A stretch of DNA of 64,000 nt from Pseudonocardia sulfidoxydans NBRC 16205 (GTDB lineage: Bacteria; Actinomycetota; Actinomycetes; Mycobacteriales; Pseudonocardiaceae): positions 32,262 through 96,261 of the forward strand of contig NZ_BJVJ01000016.1 of assembly GCF_007989085.1 (NCBI RefSeq), read 5' to 3'. The notes under the pieces are model-generated. The model did not search any database. It was not told where the DNA came from and saw nothing but the letters and a program-made list of their open reading frames with translations. The translations under genes were made by a program, and so were the position numbers. Positions 1-9,318 of the stretch are shown here, in pieces (the first letter of the stretch is position 1; every line of letters begins with the position of its first letter).

Positions 1-457
1 CGCCCTCAGCGTGCCGATCGTCACCTACTTCGCGTTCCTCGTGGTCCTGCTCGGGTACGGGTTCTGGAGCGTGCTCGCGCTGGGGGTCGTCACCGCCACG
101 CCGACCATGATCACCAGCACTGTGACCGCTTTCCAGGAGGTCGATGCGGCGCTGCTGCGCGTCGGCGCCGTGTACACGGCATCGCGGCCCGCCAGGTTCC
201 TCAGGATCGTCCTGCCCGGGTCGCTGGCCACCCTGTCCGGGGGCGTGCGCATCGCGGCGGGGCGCGCACTGATCGGGGTGATCGTCGGCGAGATGTTCCT
301 GTCGTCGGAAGGTCTCGGCGCGCAGATCGTGAACGCGTCGGGCTTCTTCGACATCCCGGCCTACTACGCCGTGGTCGTTGCGCTCGCGGTGATCAGCTAC
401 GTCGTCGCGGTCGTCTTCGGTGCGGTCGAGAACCGCACCGCAGCCTACGTGACGTGA
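1..457 (+). CDS. ABC transporter permease, C-terminal part (5' end outside window)
   Basis: The reading frame is open from the first bases, so the N-terminus is missing. The visible 150 or so residues hold several hydrophobic membrane segments and the cytoplasmic coupling helix typical of the BPD_transp_1 family, with an EVDAALLRVGAVYTAS stretch followed by a P-G-S-L-A turn, the EAA-type loop that contacts the ATPase. The sequence resembles SsuC/TauC permeases that import sulfonates or nitrate. The next gene is a luciferase-like monooxygenase, an arrangement typical of sulfonate or related organic-substrate uptake and cleavage loci. The substrate cannot be fixed from this fragment. The stop TGA is at 455-457, 20 bp before the next start. 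Confidence 0.85.
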   Translation, partial: ALSVPIVTYFAFLVVLLGYGFWSVLALGVVTATPTMITSTVTAFQEVDAALLRVGAVYTASRPARFLRIVLPGSLATLSGGVRIAAGRALIGVIVGEMFLSSEGLGAQIVNASGFFDIPAYYAVVVALAVISYVVAVVFGAVENRTAAYVT

Positions 458-477
458 CAGAACCCGGAGGTCCACAG

Positions 478-1626
478 ATGTCCCTGGCCGTCCACGGCTA
501 CGTGCCGACGTCGGGCGAGTCCGCACGCTTCGTCGACCACGTCGCGACCGCCCGCAACGCGGGACCCGGCGTGTCCCGCACGGACGCGACCGTGGGGTCG
601 ACCTACGTCGACCCCACCCTCGAGCACCTCGTCGCGACCGCGCAGACCGCCGAGGAGATGGGGGTGACCTCGGTCCTGGTGCCGACCGGCCACACGTGCG
701 AGGACGCGTGGGTCACCGCCGCCGCGCTCATGACAGCGACCCGGCGCCTCGGGTTCATGGTCGCCTTCCGCCCCGGGTTGCTCACGCCGGTGCTCGCGGC
801 CCAGATGGTCGCGACCTTCCAGCGCTTCTCCGGCGGCAGGTTGCTCCTCAACGTCACGCCCGGGGTTCCGGGACCGACCTCGCAGCGCTACGGCGACTGG
901 AGCGACAAGGCGGAGCGGCTCGACCAGGCGGGCGAGTTCCTGACGATCATGCGGGGCGCCTGGAGCGGCCGGCCGTTCACGTTCGAGGGGCACTACCACC
1001 GGGTCCGGGAGGCGTCCGTGGCGCCCTTCACCCCGCCCCCGACCATCTACTACGGCGGCTCCTCCGAACAGTCGCAACGCTTCGCCGCCGAGCACGCCGA
1101 CGTCTACCTGTCCTACGTCGAGCCGCTCGAGATGACGGCCGAGCGCCTGGACCGGGTGCGGCGGTTCGCGGCCGACCAGGGTCGGACCGTCCGTACCGCG
1201 CTCTGCTTCGGCGTCGTCAGCCGGGAGACGAGCGCCGAGGCGTGGGCCGCGGCCGACGCGATGATGGACGGCGTCGACATGGCCGAGCTGGCCACGGCCC
1301 GCTCGGCGTTCACGACCGCGGGCGTGAACGGGTCGGCCGCCCGGCAACGGCTCACGGGCGCCTGGAGTGGTTCCGACGACGGCCGAGCCGTCGTCGGCCC
1401 GAACCTCTGGATCGGACCGATGCTGGTCCGGTCGGGGATGCCCCCGGCGTTCGTCGGCAGCCACGAGGAGATCGCGGACCGCATCGAGGAGCTCGTCAAC
1501 ATCGGATGCGACGAGGTGCAGATCGTCGGGGCGCCCAACCGCCAGTCGATCCTGTCGTTCGGAACGAACGTCATGCCGCTGCTGCGGCAGCGCGGACTCA
1601 CCTGCGGCCCGACCGTACCCCTGTGA
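478..1626 (+). CDS. LLM-class flavin-dependent monooxygenase (SsuD-like)
   Basis: Luciferase-like TIM-barrel enzyme of 382 residues, probably using FMNH2 or F420 to oxidise a small organic molecule. The N-terminus MSLAVHGYVPTSGESARF and the later segments FMVAFRPGLLTPVLAAQM and NVTPGVPG match the alkanesulfonate monooxygenase (SsuD) subgroup. I chose ATG 478 because GGAGG lies 8 bp upstream; a GTG at 454 would overlap the permease stop. Its position behind an SsuC-like permease suggests that the pair imports and oxidises one compound, possibly a sulfonate, but F420-dependent relatives look similar, so substrate and cofactor are open. Its stop codon TGA (1624-1626) is supplied by a copy of the family A palindrome. 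Confidence 0.85.
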   Translation: MSLAVHGYVPTSGESARFVDHVATARNAGPGVSRTDATVGSTYVDPTLEHLVATAQTAEEMGVTSVLVPTGHTCEDAWVTAAALMTATRRLGFMVAFRPGLLTPVLAAQMVATFQRFSGGRLLLNVTPGVPGPTSQRYGDWSDKAERLDQAGEFLTIMRGAWSGRPFTFEGHYHRVREASVAPFTPPPTIYYGGSSEQSQRFAAEHADVYLSYVEPLEMTAERLDRVRRFAADQGRTVRTALCFGVVSRETSAEAWAAADAMMDGVDMAELATARSAFTTAGVNGSAARQRLTGAWSGSDDGRAVVGPNLWIGPMLVRSGMPPAFVGSHEEIADRIEELVNIGCDEVQIVGAPNRQSILSFGTNVMPLLRQRGLTCGPTVPL

Positions 1627-1662
1627 GTGGCGATAGTCGCTATCGCGACTATCGCCACTCAC
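1623..1662. repeat. Family A palindrome, copy 1 (40 bp)
   Basis: 18-bp perfect arms (GTGAGTGGCGATAGTCGC and its complement) around a TATC loop. The first arm contains the TGA stop of the upstream gene. It lies between convergent genes (LLM oxidoreductase and allantoicase), so it may act as a bidirectional terminator without a U tract. The right flank carries the tail CCTGACCTGC shared with copies 2 and 5. Confidence 0.95.
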
Positions 1663-1699
1663 AAGGCCTGACCTGCGGGAAAACAACCCGCCGCGGCGA

Positions 1700-2620
1700 C
1701 TACGCGAAGGAGCCGTGGAGGCGGAGGCGGGCCATCCCGCCGTCGGGGAAGACGTCCATCCGGACCTGCGTCACCGGACCCGACTCGGGGAGGACGACGC
1801 GGTGCCGGGTGTCGGGCTCCAGGGGTGTGCGGGGTAGCAGCGGCCGCCACTCCTCGGAGTCGGAGAGGCGGCCCCGCAGCGACGCCGACGCTGGAGCGTT
1901 GTGCAGGAACCAGCTCGTGTCGAGCTCCGCGACCCGCACGACCGCGGGCCCGGCGAGGGCGAGCTCGACCCAGTCGTTGCCGTCGTCGCGACGCCGCGCC
2001 GTCTCCCACCCTTCTCCCATGCTCCGCGCCGGTCCGGGGAGTAGCAGGTTCTGCGGCGAGCTGTAGAAGAGGTTGGAGCAGGCCGTGACGCGGCCGCCGT
2101 TCTCGATCGCGGCGAGGTCGACCGTGCCGAGCGCTTCCAGGAGCGCGGGGTCCGGGAGCGCGTGACCGTGTACTCGCAGCCGCGCCACCCCACCGTCGGG
2201 AAAGATGCGCAGCCGCACGTGGGTGATGCGCTCGTCGCAGGCCACGTCGAAGACGTTCTCGGTGTCGCCCTTGATCGGCGAGCGCCGTACGAGCGGTACC
2301 CAGGTCTCGCCGACGAGCCCGTCGACCGCTGCTTCGGGCGGGTAGTTGCCCGTGAACCACGCCGTGTCGACGACGATCCCGCGCACCACCCCGGGCGCCC
2401 CGAGCCGGATCAGCGCCTCGTCGTGGCCGGGCTCGCGGCGGCGGCGGGTCTCCCAGCCGTCGTAGACCTTGCCCTTGGGCCCGAACGTCGACGGGTCGAA
2501 GACGGCGGGGCCCGGGGTGATGAGGTTCTCGCGGGTCGCGAAGGCCTCGTCGTTGGCGGAGACGACGGCGCCGCCGACGTCGCGGCGGGCCAGGTTGGGC
2601 AGGAGCCGGAAGTCAGACAC
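1700..2620 (-). CDS. alc: Allantoicase
   Basis: Hydrolyses allantoate to ureidoglycolate and urea (EC 3.5.3.4), the last purine-degradation step visible here. The 306-residue protein shows the internal duplication of the family: two related jelly-roll halves, each with a [16 protein letters not shown] motif (about residues 55 and 205), a D-T-A/S-W-F strand and a V-R-x-x-x-F-P-D-G-G-x-A-R-L-R-x-H-G ending. The GTG start at 2620 follows AGAGG and overlaps the allantoinase stop by 8 bp, so the two are translationally coupled. It is the final gene of the minus-strand purine operon and converges on the LLM oxidoreductase gene. Length is normal for the family. Confidence 0.97.
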   Translation of the reverse strand: MSDFRLLPNLARRDVGGAVVSANDEAFATRENLITPGPAVFDPSTFGPKGKVYDGWETRRRREPGHDEALIRLGAPGVVRGIVVDTAWFTGNYPPEAAVDGLVGETWVPLVRRSPIKGDTENVFDVACDERITHVRLRIFPDGGVARLRVHGHALPDPALLEALGTVDLAAIENGGRVTACSNLFYSSPQNLLLPGPARSMGEGWETARRRDDGNDWVELALAGPAVVRVAELDTSWFLHNAPASASLRGRLSDSEEWRPLLPRTPLEPDTRHRVVLPESGPVTQVRMDVFPDGGMARLRLHGSFA

Positions 2621-3926
2621 GGGCGTCCTCTCTGCTCAGGAGCCGGCCGCGCGGCGCGTCACCGTCGGTGATCGGTGCGCCGCGCAGGCAGGTCGCGCGG
2701 ACGGCGCCGTGCAGCGTCCGGCCCGCGTAGGGGGTGATCGGGTTGCGGTGGTGCAGGGGCCCGACGGTGAAGGTCGCGTCGGGCGCGAAGACGGTGAGGT
2801 CGGCGTCGGCACCGGGTTCGATACGCCCCTTGTGTGTCAGACCGACGAGATCTGCGGGGCGCCGCGACATCCAGGTCACGACGTCGGCCAACGCGATCCC
2901 GCGCGCCCGCGCCTCGGTCCACACGACGGGAAGCCCGATCTGCAGGGAGGCGATCCCACCCCAGGCGGTGCCGAAGTCGCCGTCCTCGATGCGCTTGAGG
3001 TCGGGGGTGCAGGGGGAGTGGTCGGACACGACCATGTCGATCGTGCCGTCGACGAGTCCCTGCCACAGAGCGTCACGGTTTCCGGCCTCGCGCACGGGCG
3101 GGCAGCACTTGAATCGGGTGTCGCCGTCGGGCACCTCCTCGGCGGTGAGCGCGAGGTAGTGCGGGCAGGTCTCGACGGTGACGCGCACCCCGTCCTCGCG
3201 GGCGGCCGCGAGCAGGGGCAGCGCGGCGGCCGAGGAGAGGTGCACCACGTGGACCCGGGCGCCGGTCGAGCGGGCGGCGGCCAACAACGACGCGATCGCG
3301 GAGTCCTCCGACGCGCGGGGCCGGGAGGCGACGAAGTCCGCATAACGACGGCCGGAAGCCGGGCGGATGAGCGCGCCGTCCTCGGCGTGGGCGATGAGCA
3401 GCCCGTCGAACTCCGCGAGGGCGCGCAGCGCCGGGCGGGGATCGGGCAGCGGCGGGAACTCGGGCACCCCGGAGTCGACGAGGAAACACTTCACCCCGAC
3501 GACGCCGGCCTCGTGCAGCGGGCGCAGCTCGCGCTCGTTCCCCGGCACGGCTCCGCCCCAGAACGCGACGTCGACGTGGCATTGTCCCTGCGCCGCTGCC
3601 CGTTTCGTCTCGAGAGCAGGCACGTCGATGGTCGGCGGGAGAGAGTTCAACGGCATGTCGACGATCGTCGTCACCCCGCCCGCCGCGGCCGCCCGGGTCG
3701 CGGACGCGAAGCCCTCCCACTCGGTGCGGCCGGGCTCGTTGACGTGCACGTGGGTGTCGACGAGCCCCGGCAGCAGCACCTCGTCGTCGGCAAGCGTGAT
3801 CTCCTGCGCCCCCGGAACGACGACGTCACGGGGTCCGACGGCGGCGATCCGCGACCCGTCGACAAGCACGGCGGCGGGCCGCAGCACCCCGTCGACGAGA
3901 ACCCGCCGCGCCCGCAGGACGATCAC
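2613..3926 (-). CDS. allB: Allantoinase
   Basis: Amidohydrolase that opens the hydantoin ring of allantoin to give allantoate (EC 3.5.2.5). The 437-residue protein has the [11 protein letters not shown] metal-binding motif near residue 60, the [15 protein letters not shown] segment whose Lys is normally carboxylated to bridge two metals, and the [11 protein letters not shown] signature near residue 310. I chose GTG 3926, preceded by GGAG at 5 bp and overlapping the upstream stop as GTGA; a longer frame exists but has no ribosome-binding site. It sits between the AtzF C-domain protein and allantoicase in one operon. Dihydropyrimidinase is the nearest alternative, but the neighbours and the motifs favour allantoinase. 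Confidence 0.96.
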   Translation of the reverse strand: MIVLRARRVLVDGVLRPAAVLVDGSRIAAVGPRDVVVPGAQEITLADDEVLLPGLVDTHVHVNEPGRTEWEGFASATRAAAAGGVTTIVDMPLNSLPPTIDVPALETKRAAAQGQCHVDVAFWGGAVPGNERELRPLHEAGVVGVKCFLVDSGVPEFPPLPDPRPALRALAEFDGLLIAHAEDGALIRPASGRRYADFVASRPRASEDSAIASLLAAARSTGARVHVVHLSSAAALPLLAAAREDGVRVTVETCPHYLALTAEEVPDGDTRFKCCPPVREAGNRDALWQGLVDGTIDMVVSDHSPCTPDLKRIEDGDFGTAWGGIASLQIGLPVVWTEARARGIALADVVTWMSRRPADLVGLTHKGRIEPGADADLTVFAPDATFTVGPLHHRNPITPYAGRTLHGAVRATCLRGAPITDGDAPRGRLLSREDARV

Positions 3927-4303
3927 GACTGCTCCTTGAAGGCCCGCCAGCTCGCGAGGTCGGAGATGTCGGTCAGCTCGGGCGCGTCGTCCCACGAGCG
4001 CCGCAGGATCATCGCCAGCGACCCGCTCCCGTCGGCCAGCTCGATGACCCCGAGCTCCAGCCCGGCCGGTTCGCCGGGCAGGAGTACCTCGCGCAGCTGC
4101 TCGTAGGACAGCTCGTACACCTCGCCCCGCACGGCCGCGCCCTGGTCCGGGCCCACGTCCTCCAGCGCCGGGTAGGCCCCGCCGACGGCGTGGAACCGGT
4201 AGCGCTTCGCCGTCGTCGTCGCGGTGACGAGCGGGGCGCCGCCGACCAGGTGGTGATCGGCACCGCCGGCCATCGCCGTGCCGTTCAGGAACATGCGGGG
4301 CAC
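3923..4303 (-). CDS. Stand-alone allophanate hydrolase C-terminal (AtzF-C-like) domain protein
   Basis: 126 residues resembling only the C-terminal domain of allophanate hydrolase (gamma-glutamylcyclotransferase-like fold): [11 protein letters not shown] start, [19 protein letters not shown] and [10 protein letters not shown]. In full-length allophanate hydrolase this domain is reported to process N-carboxycarbamate released by the amidase domain. No amidase domain is present here. The GTG start at 4303 follows GGAGG at 7 bp, and the stop overlaps allantoinase as GTGA. Placement in the allantoin operon suggests a role in ureide or carbamate handling, but the reaction is unknown. Upstream, a family A palindrome separates it from the xanthine dehydrogenase genes. 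Confidence 0.75.
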   Translation of the reverse strand: MPRMFLNGTAMAGGADHHLVGGAPLVTATTTAKRYRFHAVGGAYPALEDVGPDQGAAVRGEVYELSYEQLREVLLPGEPAGLELGVIELADGSGSLAMILRRSWDDAPELTDISDLASWRAFKEQS

Positions 4304-4346
4304 TTCGGGTCCTCCCTCGGGACGACGAACGTGCAGGTCAGGGGTC

Positions 4347-4386
4347 GTGAGCGGCGATAGTCGCGATAGCGACTATCGCCGCTCAC
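4347..4386. repeat. Family A palindrome, copy 2 (40 bp)
   Basis: Arms GTGAGCGGCGATAGTCGC and complement, loop GATA. Read on the minus strand, its first arm contains the TGA stop (4385-4383) of the xanthine dehydrogenase large subunit, and the tail reads CTCACGACCCCTGACCTGC, identical to the tail of copy 5. It lies inside the purine operon, so it may cause partial termination between the xdh and allantoin genes. Confidence 0.95.
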
Positions 4387-6653
4387 AGGGTGATGTGCTC
4401 CGGGCGGACGGGGACGCGGCGGAGGGCCTTGCCCGTCGCCGCGCGGATCGCCGCGGCCACTGCCGGGCCACTCGAGATCGTCGGGGGCTCGCCGACGCCG
4501 CGGACGCCGTAGGGGGCGTGCGGGTCGGCGTACTCCAGGACCTTCACCTGCATAGGCGGCATGTCGAGGATCGTCGGGATCAGGTAGTCGGTGAACGACG
4601 GGTTGCGCACCTTCCCGTCGGTCACGACGATCTCCTCCATCAGCGCCAGGCCCATGCCCTGGGCGCTGCCGCCCTGGATCTGGCCGACGACGGCGTCGGG
4701 GTTGATCGCCTTGCCGACGTCCTGGGCCGTGTCCAGCGCGACGACCTTGACCAGGCCGAGCTCGACGTCGACGTCGACGACCGCGCGGTGGGCGGAGAAG
4801 GCGTACTGGACGTGGGCGTTGCCCTGGCCGGTCTCGGGGTCGATCTCCTCGGTGGGCCGGTGGTGCCACTCGACCGTCTCCTCGACCGCCTCGGCGCCCA
4901 GCACGTCCGCGAGCGAGGCGAGCACCTCGCCCGACGCGGAGACGATCTTGTCGCCGTCGAGACGGAGGCCGCCGACCCCGAGCCGGGCGGACGCGAGACG
5001 CAGGACCGCCGCCCGGACCGCCTCGCACGCCGCCTTCACCGCGCCACCGGTCACGTAGGTCTGGCGCGACGCCGACGTCGACCCGCCGGAGCCGACGAAG
5101 GTGTTCTTGGGGTGCACCACGACCCGGTCGACGCCCAGCTCGGTGCGGCAGATCTGCTGCTCGACGGTGATCAGGCCCTGCCCGACCTCCGCGGCCGCGG
5201 TGTGGACGGTCGCGACGGGCTCGCCGCCGGTCAGCTCCAGGCGGACGCGGGCTGTCGAGTAGTCGTCGAAACCCTCGGAGAAGCCGACGTTCTTGTACGT
5301 GACGGCGTACCCGATGCCGCGGACGACGCCCTCGCCGTGCGTGGTGTTCGACGCGCCGCCGGGCAGGTCGCGGATGTCGCGCTCGCCTTCGGGCGAAGCG
5401 GGCAGCGGCAGGTCGCGCACGGTGCGGATCAGCTCGGCGACCGGCGCGGCGGAGTCGATCAGCTGGCCGGTGATGTTGAGGTCGCCGTCGCGCATGCCGT
5501 TGAGCGCCCGGATCTCGACGCGGTCGACGCCGACGCGGTCGGCCAGCTCGTCCATCAGGGCCTCGTGGGCGAACGCGGCCTGCACGCAGCCGAAGCCGCG
5601 CATGGCCCCGCAGGGCGGGTTGTTGGTGTAGACGCCGCGCGCGTCGACGGTCACGGACGGGATGTTGTACGGGCCCAGGCCCAGGGTGCCGCCGTTGCCG
5701 ACGACGGCGGTGGTCGACGAGGCGTAGGCGCCGCCGTCGAACAGGATGTCCGCCTTGGCGTAGGCGAGCCTGCCCTCCTCGGACGCGCCGAACTCGTAGC
5801 GCAGCCACGCCGGGTGCCGGTGGACGTGGCCGAAGAACGACTCGTCGCGGGCGTAGCTCATCTTCACCGGCTTGCCGGTGTGCAGGGCGAGCAGGCAGGC
5901 GTGGACGTGGATCGAGAGGTCCTCGCGGCCGCCGAACGCGCCGCCGACGCCGGCGAGGTGCAGCCGGGCCCGGTCGGGCGGCAGGTCGAGCACGCGGCAG
6001 ACCTGCTGCTGGTCGACGTGGAGCCACTGCGTCGCGACGTAGAGGTCGAGCCCGCCTTCGCCGTCGGGCACGGCGAGGCCGGACTCCGGGCCGAGGAAGG
6101 CCTGGTCCTGCATGCCGACCTCGAAGTCGAGCGCGACGACGACCGGGGCCTGCGGCGCAGGGTCGCCGCGGCGGATCGTCAGCTCGCGCACCAGGTTCCC
6201 GCCGGGCTGGACCTGCGGGACACCCTCGTCGAGGGCCCGGCGCGGGTCGGTCAGCGCGGGCAGCTCCTCGTAGTCGACGACGATCCGCTTCGCGGCGCGG
6301 CGCGCCGTCTCGGGGTGGTCGGCGGCGACGAGGGCGACGGGTTCGCCCTGGTAGCGGACGACGTCCTCGGCGAGCGCGGGCTGGTCGAGGTGCTCCAGCC
6401 CGACCCGGTTCAGTCCCGGTACATCTGCGTGGGTGAGCACCGCGTGGACGCCGGGGAGGGCGAGCGCCGCGGAGACGTCGATGCCGTGGATGCGGGCGTG
6501 CGGGTGCGGGCTGCGCAGCGTGACGCCCCAGCACATGTCGTCGTGCCAGAGGTCGGACGAGTAGGCGAACTCGCCGGTGACCTTGAGCGTGCCGTCGGGA
6601 CGAAGGGGGGAGTCGCCGATCTTCCCGGTGGTGCGGGTCTCGGTCGAGGTCAT
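4383..6653 (-). CDS. Xanthine dehydrogenase, molybdenum-binding subunit
   Basis: Large catalytic subunit (756 residues) of a three-subunit molybdenum hydroxylase that oxidises hypoxanthine/xanthine to urate. It starts with the Ald_Xan_dh_C a/b hammerhead domain (about residues 15-125), followed by the MoCo-binding domain. Visible motifs are GGAFGGRED, ARDESFFGHVHRHP, CGAMRGFGCVQ (the conserved Arg-Gly loop), AAAEVGQGLITVEQQ and GVRGVGEPPT, whose Glu is the expected catalytic base. ATG 6653 overlaps the stop of the deaminase gene as ATGA. With the 2Fe-2S and FAD subunits encoded upstream in the operon it forms a complete enzyme. The order FAD, FeS, deaminase, Mo is notable because the deaminase splits the subunit genes. 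Confidence 0.95.
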   Translation of the reverse strand: MTSTETRTTGKIGDSPLRPDGTLKVTGEFAYSSDLWHDDMCWGVTLRSPHPHARIHGIDVSAALALPGVHAVLTHADVPGLNRVGLEHLDQPALAEDVVRYQGEPVALVAADHPETARRAAKRIVVDYEELPALTDPRRALDEGVPQVQPGGNLVRELTIRRGDPAPQAPVVVALDFEVGMQDQAFLGPESGLAVPDGEGGLDLYVATQWLHVDQQQVCRVLDLPPDRARLHLAGVGGAFGGREDLSIHVHACLLALHTGKPVKMSYARDESFFGHVHRHPAWLRYEFGASEEGRLAYAKADILFDGGAYASSTTAVVGNGGTLGLGPYNIPSVTVDARGVYTNNPPCGAMRGFGCVQAAFAHEALMDELADRVGVDRVEIRALNGMRDGDLNITGQLIDSAAPVAELIRTVRDLPLPASPEGERDIRDLPGGASNTTHGEGVVRGIGYAVTYKNVGFSEGFDDYSTARVRLELTGGEPVATVHTAAAEVGQGLITVEQQICRTELGVDRVVVHPKNTFVGSGGSTSASRQTYVTGGAVKAACEAVRAAVLRLASARLGVGGLRLDGDKIVSASGEVLASLADVLGAEAVEETVEWHHRPTEEIDPETGQGNAHVQYAFSAHRAVVDVDVELGLVKVVALDTAQDVGKAINPDAVVGQIQGGSAQGMGLALMEEIVVTDGKVRNPSFTDYLIPTILDMPPMQVKVLEYADPHAPYGVRGVGEPPTISSGPAVAAAIRAATGKALRRVPVRPEHITL

Positions 6654-7984
6654 GACGCCTTCTCCAACAGGGTCTCGTGTACGGCGGCGCACTCGCGCGC
6701 AACAGCAGAGGTGTCGACGGTGACGACGCGGTCGCGCTCCACGACCGGACGTCCGTCGACGAGCAGCAGCTCCAGCGGCGGTGGGCTGCCGAGGACAAGG
6801 GCCGCAACGGGATCGGCGACGTCGGCGTGGCCGAGGCCGTCGATGCGCCACAGCGCGAGGTCGGCGAGCTTGCCCGGTTCGATCGACCCGATCTCGTTCG
6901 CGCGGCCGAGCACGGAGGCGCCGCCGATCGTCGCCAGCTCCAACGAGTCGCGGACCGTCAGCGCCGTCGGACCGCCCACCGCGCGGGCGAACAGCAGCGC
7001 GTGCCGGGCCTCCTCCAGGAGGCTGCCGGCCTCGTTGGAGGCGGCGCCGTCGACACCCAGCCCGACCCGGGCCCCGGCGTCGCGCAGATCGCGGGTGCGG
7101 CAGATGCCGGCGCCGAGCCGCGCGTTGGACGACGGGCAGTGCGCCACCCCGCTCCCGGTGGCGCCGACCTTCTTGACCTCGGCGTCGTCGAAGTGGATGC
7201 CGTGGGCGAACCAGACGTCCTCGCCGGTCCAGCCGAGGCTCTCGACGTACTCGAGCGGCGAGCAGCCGAACCGCTCGCGGCAGAACTCCTCCTCGTCGAC
7301 GGTCTCGGCGAGGTGGGTGTGCATGAGCACCCCGAGGCGTCGCGCCAGGTCAGCGGACTCGCGCATCAACGAACCGGTCACCGAGAACGGCGAGCACGGC
7401 GCGAGCGCGATCCGCAGCATCGCGTCCGGCGACGGGTCGTGCCAGCGGCGCACGGCCTCCGCCGACGCGGTGAGGATCGCGTCGCGGTCCTCGACGACAT
7501 GGTCGGGCGGCAGGCCGCCGTCCTTGCGGCCCAGGTCCATCGAGCCGCGGGTGGCGTGGAAGCGCAGGCCGACGTCGGCGGCGGCGCGGATCTCGGCGCC
7601 GAGCACGTCGCCGCCCTCGCGGGGGAAGACGTAGTGGTGGTCGGCCGCGGTGGTGCAGCCGGTCAGCGCCAGCTGGGCCAGGGCACCGGTGGCGCCGGTG
7701 TGCACGGCGTGCTCGTCGATGCCCGCCCACACCGGGTAGAGCGTGGTGAGCCACTCGAACAGCGTGGCGTCGACGGCCAGGCCGCGGGTGACCCACTGAT
7801 AGAGGTGGTTGTGGGTGTTGACGAAGCCGGGGGTGAGCAGGCAGCCGCGGGCGTCGATCCGCTCTCCGGGAACCGGCGCCGGTCCAGGGCCGACCGCGGT
7901 GATCCGGTTTCCCTCGACGACCACGTGGCCATCGCGGAACTCCGAGCCCGTCACCGTGACGACGTGTACGCCTTCGATGATCAT
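6650..7984 (-). CDS. 8-oxoguanine deaminase / guanine deaminase-type amidohydrolase
   Basis: Metal-dependent amidohydrolase of 444 residues. It has the TPGFVNTHNHLYQ metal motif (about residue 55), GTRGSMDLG-like turn, HTHLAET (near 230), GVAHCPSSNARLGAGI (near 300) and GLGVDGAASNEAG. These are typical of the TrzN/AtzA-like branch that includes 8-oxoguanine deaminase (EC 3.5.4.32), which gives 8-oxoxanthine, that is urate, directly. Classical guanine deaminase is an alternative, giving xanthine for the neighbouring dehydrogenase. Either way it feeds the uricase branch. ATG 7984 overlaps the 2Fe-2S subunit stop; its own stop overlaps the molybdenum subunit start. Confidence 0.88.
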   Translation of the reverse strand: MIIEGVHVVTVTGSEFRDGHVVVEGNRITAVGPGPAPVPGERIDARGCLLTPGFVNTHNHLYQWVTRGLAVDATLFEWLTTLYPVWAGIDEHAVHTGATGALAQLALTGCTTAADHHYVFPREGGDVLGAEIRAAADVGLRFHATRGSMDLGRKDGGLPPDHVVEDRDAILTASAEAVRRWHDPSPDAMLRIALAPCSPFSVTGSLMRESADLARRLGVLMHTHLAETVDEEEFCRERFGCSPLEYVESLGWTGEDVWFAHGIHFDDAEVKKVGATGSGVAHCPSSNARLGAGICRTRDLRDAGARVGLGVDGAASNEAGSLLEEARHALLFARAVGGPTALTVRDSLELATIGGASVLGRANEIGSIEPGKLADLALWRIDGLGHADVADPVAALVLGSPPPLELLLVDGRPVVERDRVVTVDTSAVARECAAVHETLLEKAS

Positions 7985-8439
7985 GAGTGTGCCGCCGTCC
8001 GCACCGCGTCGAGGATCTTCTCGTAGCCGGTGCACCGGCACAGGTTCCCCGCCAACGCCTCCCGGATCTCGGGGTCACTCGGACGCGGGTTGCGCGCCAA
8101 CAGGTCGTGGGTCGAGACGAGGAAGCCCGGCGTGCAGAACCCGCACTGCACCGCGCCGCACTCGACGAACGCCTGCTGCACCGGGTCGAGGCCGTCGTCG
8201 CCGGCGAGCCCCTCGACCGTCGTGACGTCGCGCCCCTGCGCCTGGCCCGCCGCGACCAGGCACGAGCACACCGGCACCCCGTCCATGTAGACGGTGCAGG
8301 ACCCGCACTCGCCCTGCTCACAGGCGTTCTTCGAGCCCGGCAGGCCGAGCCGCTCGCGCAGCGCGTAGAGCAGGCTCTCGCCCTCCCACACGTCGTCGGC
8401 CTCGTGGCGTTCGCCGTTGACCGTCAGTTCGATCCGCAT
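7981..8439 (-). CDS. Xanthine dehydrogenase, 2Fe-2S subunit
   Basis: Small electron-transfer subunit (152 residues) that passes electrons from the molybdenum site to FAD. The N-terminal ferredoxin fold holds the C-x4-C-x2-C motif CEQGECGSC followed by a Cys at CSC, and the C-terminal helical domain holds CGFCTPG and NLCRCTGY, the second 2Fe-2S cluster. ATG 8439 follows GGAGG at 8 bp and overlaps the FAD-subunit stop (TGATG). A longer in-frame reading exists upstream but overlaps the FAD gene deeply and lacks family similarity. Length and motif order are standard for the family. Confidence 0.97.
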   Translation of the reverse strand: MRIELTVNGERHEADDVWEGESLLYALRERLGLPGSKNACEQGECGSCTVYMDGVPVCSCLVAAGQAQGRDVTTVEGLAGDDGLDPVQQAFVECGAVQCGFCTPGFLVSTHDLLARNPRPSDPEIREALAGNLCRCTGYEKILDAVRTAAHS

Positions 8440-9311
8440 CAGGCGGCCCTCCGGTGCTCGTCCCAGGCCCAGGTGGCGGCGCGGCGCGCCATCACCGAGA
8501 GCGTGTGCAGGCGGTACGCGGCGGTGCCGCGCACGTCGTCGATCGGGGCGGCGGCGTCGCGAACCTTGCGGCCGAACTCCGCGGCCAGCCCCTCGGGCAG
8601 CGCGGCGCGCGACTCCCACAGCCCGGCGGCCTCCAGCTCGCCCGCGAGGAACGCGGCCGCGTCGGTGGCCCGGCGCGGTGTGGGGGCGGCCGAACCGATG
8701 CCCGTCCCCACCGCCCGGCGGTCGGGGTGCAGCGCGAACCCGAAGGCGGACACCGCGATCACCATCGCGTTGCGGGTACCGATCTTGCAGAACTGCTGCG
8801 GTCCCGAGGGCGGCGCGATCAGCACCGCTGAGATGAGCTCGTCCTGCTCCAGGGCGTTGCGCTTCACACCGGTGTAGAAGTCGGCGACCGGCACGTGCCG
8901 GACCCCGCGCGCCGCCGACTCGACCTCGACGACCGCGTCGGCGGCCAGCAGCGCCGGGTGCGAGTCACCGGCGGGAGACGCCGCGCCGAGGTTTCCGCCG
9001 ACGGTGCCGCGGTTGCGGATCTGCGGCGACCCGACCGTCCGCGAGGCCATGGCGAGGCCGGGCAGTGTCGACCCCAGCTCGGCGATGACCCGCGCATACG
9101 TGACGCCGGCGCCGAGCCGGACCCGGCCGTCGTCGAACGCCCACTCCCCGAGTGGGGCGACGCGCGTCAGGTCCAGCAGCGCACCCGGACGCCGGTGGTC
9201 GAAGTTCATCTCCACCATGACGTCGGTGCCACCGGCGACCGGCAGCGCGTCGGGCCGCTCCGCCTTCGCCGCGAGGGCCTCTGCCCACGTGCTCGGTGCC
9301 AGGAAGTCCAT
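8439..9311 (-). CDS. Xanthine dehydrogenase, FAD-binding subunit
   Basis: 290-residue FAD_binding_5 protein, first gene of the operon. The two flavin-binding motifs are visible: PVAGGTDVMVEM near residue 25 and TVGSPQIRNRGTVGGNLG near residue 95, followed by S-P-A-G-D-S-H-P. The CO dehydrogenase flavoprotein C-terminal domain follows (FCKIGTRNAMVIAVS). I chose ATG 9311 because a -35/-10 pair (TTGTCC, 17 bp, TGTACT) ends 7 bp upstream, which fits a leaderless mRNA; a GTG 36 bp upstream would lie inside that promoter. It is transcribed divergently from the PucR regulator, the likely controller. Confidence 0.95.
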   Translation of the reverse strand: MDFLAPSTWAEALAAKAERPDALPVAGGTDVMVEMNFDHRRPGALLDLTRVAPLGEWAFDDGRVRLGAGVTYARVIAELGSTLPGLAMASRTVGSPQIRNRGTVGGNLGAASPAGDSHPALLAADAVVEVESAARGVRHVPVADFYTGVKRNALEQDELISAVLIAPPSGPQQFCKIGTRNAMVIAVSAFGFALHPDRRAVGTGIGSAAPTPRRATDAAAFLAGELEAAGLWESRAALPEGLAAEFGRKVRDAAAPIDDVRGTAAYRLHTLSVMARRAATWAWDEHRRAA

Positions 9312-9318
9312 GCCGTCG

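Noticed and set aside
4278..7634. Plus-strand frame of 1118 codons over the xanthine dehydrogenase genes
   Set aside because: It is antisense to clearly recognisable enzymes and its protein is low-complexity Arg/Gly/Asp/Val-rich without any domain; typical shadow of GC-rich coding DNA.
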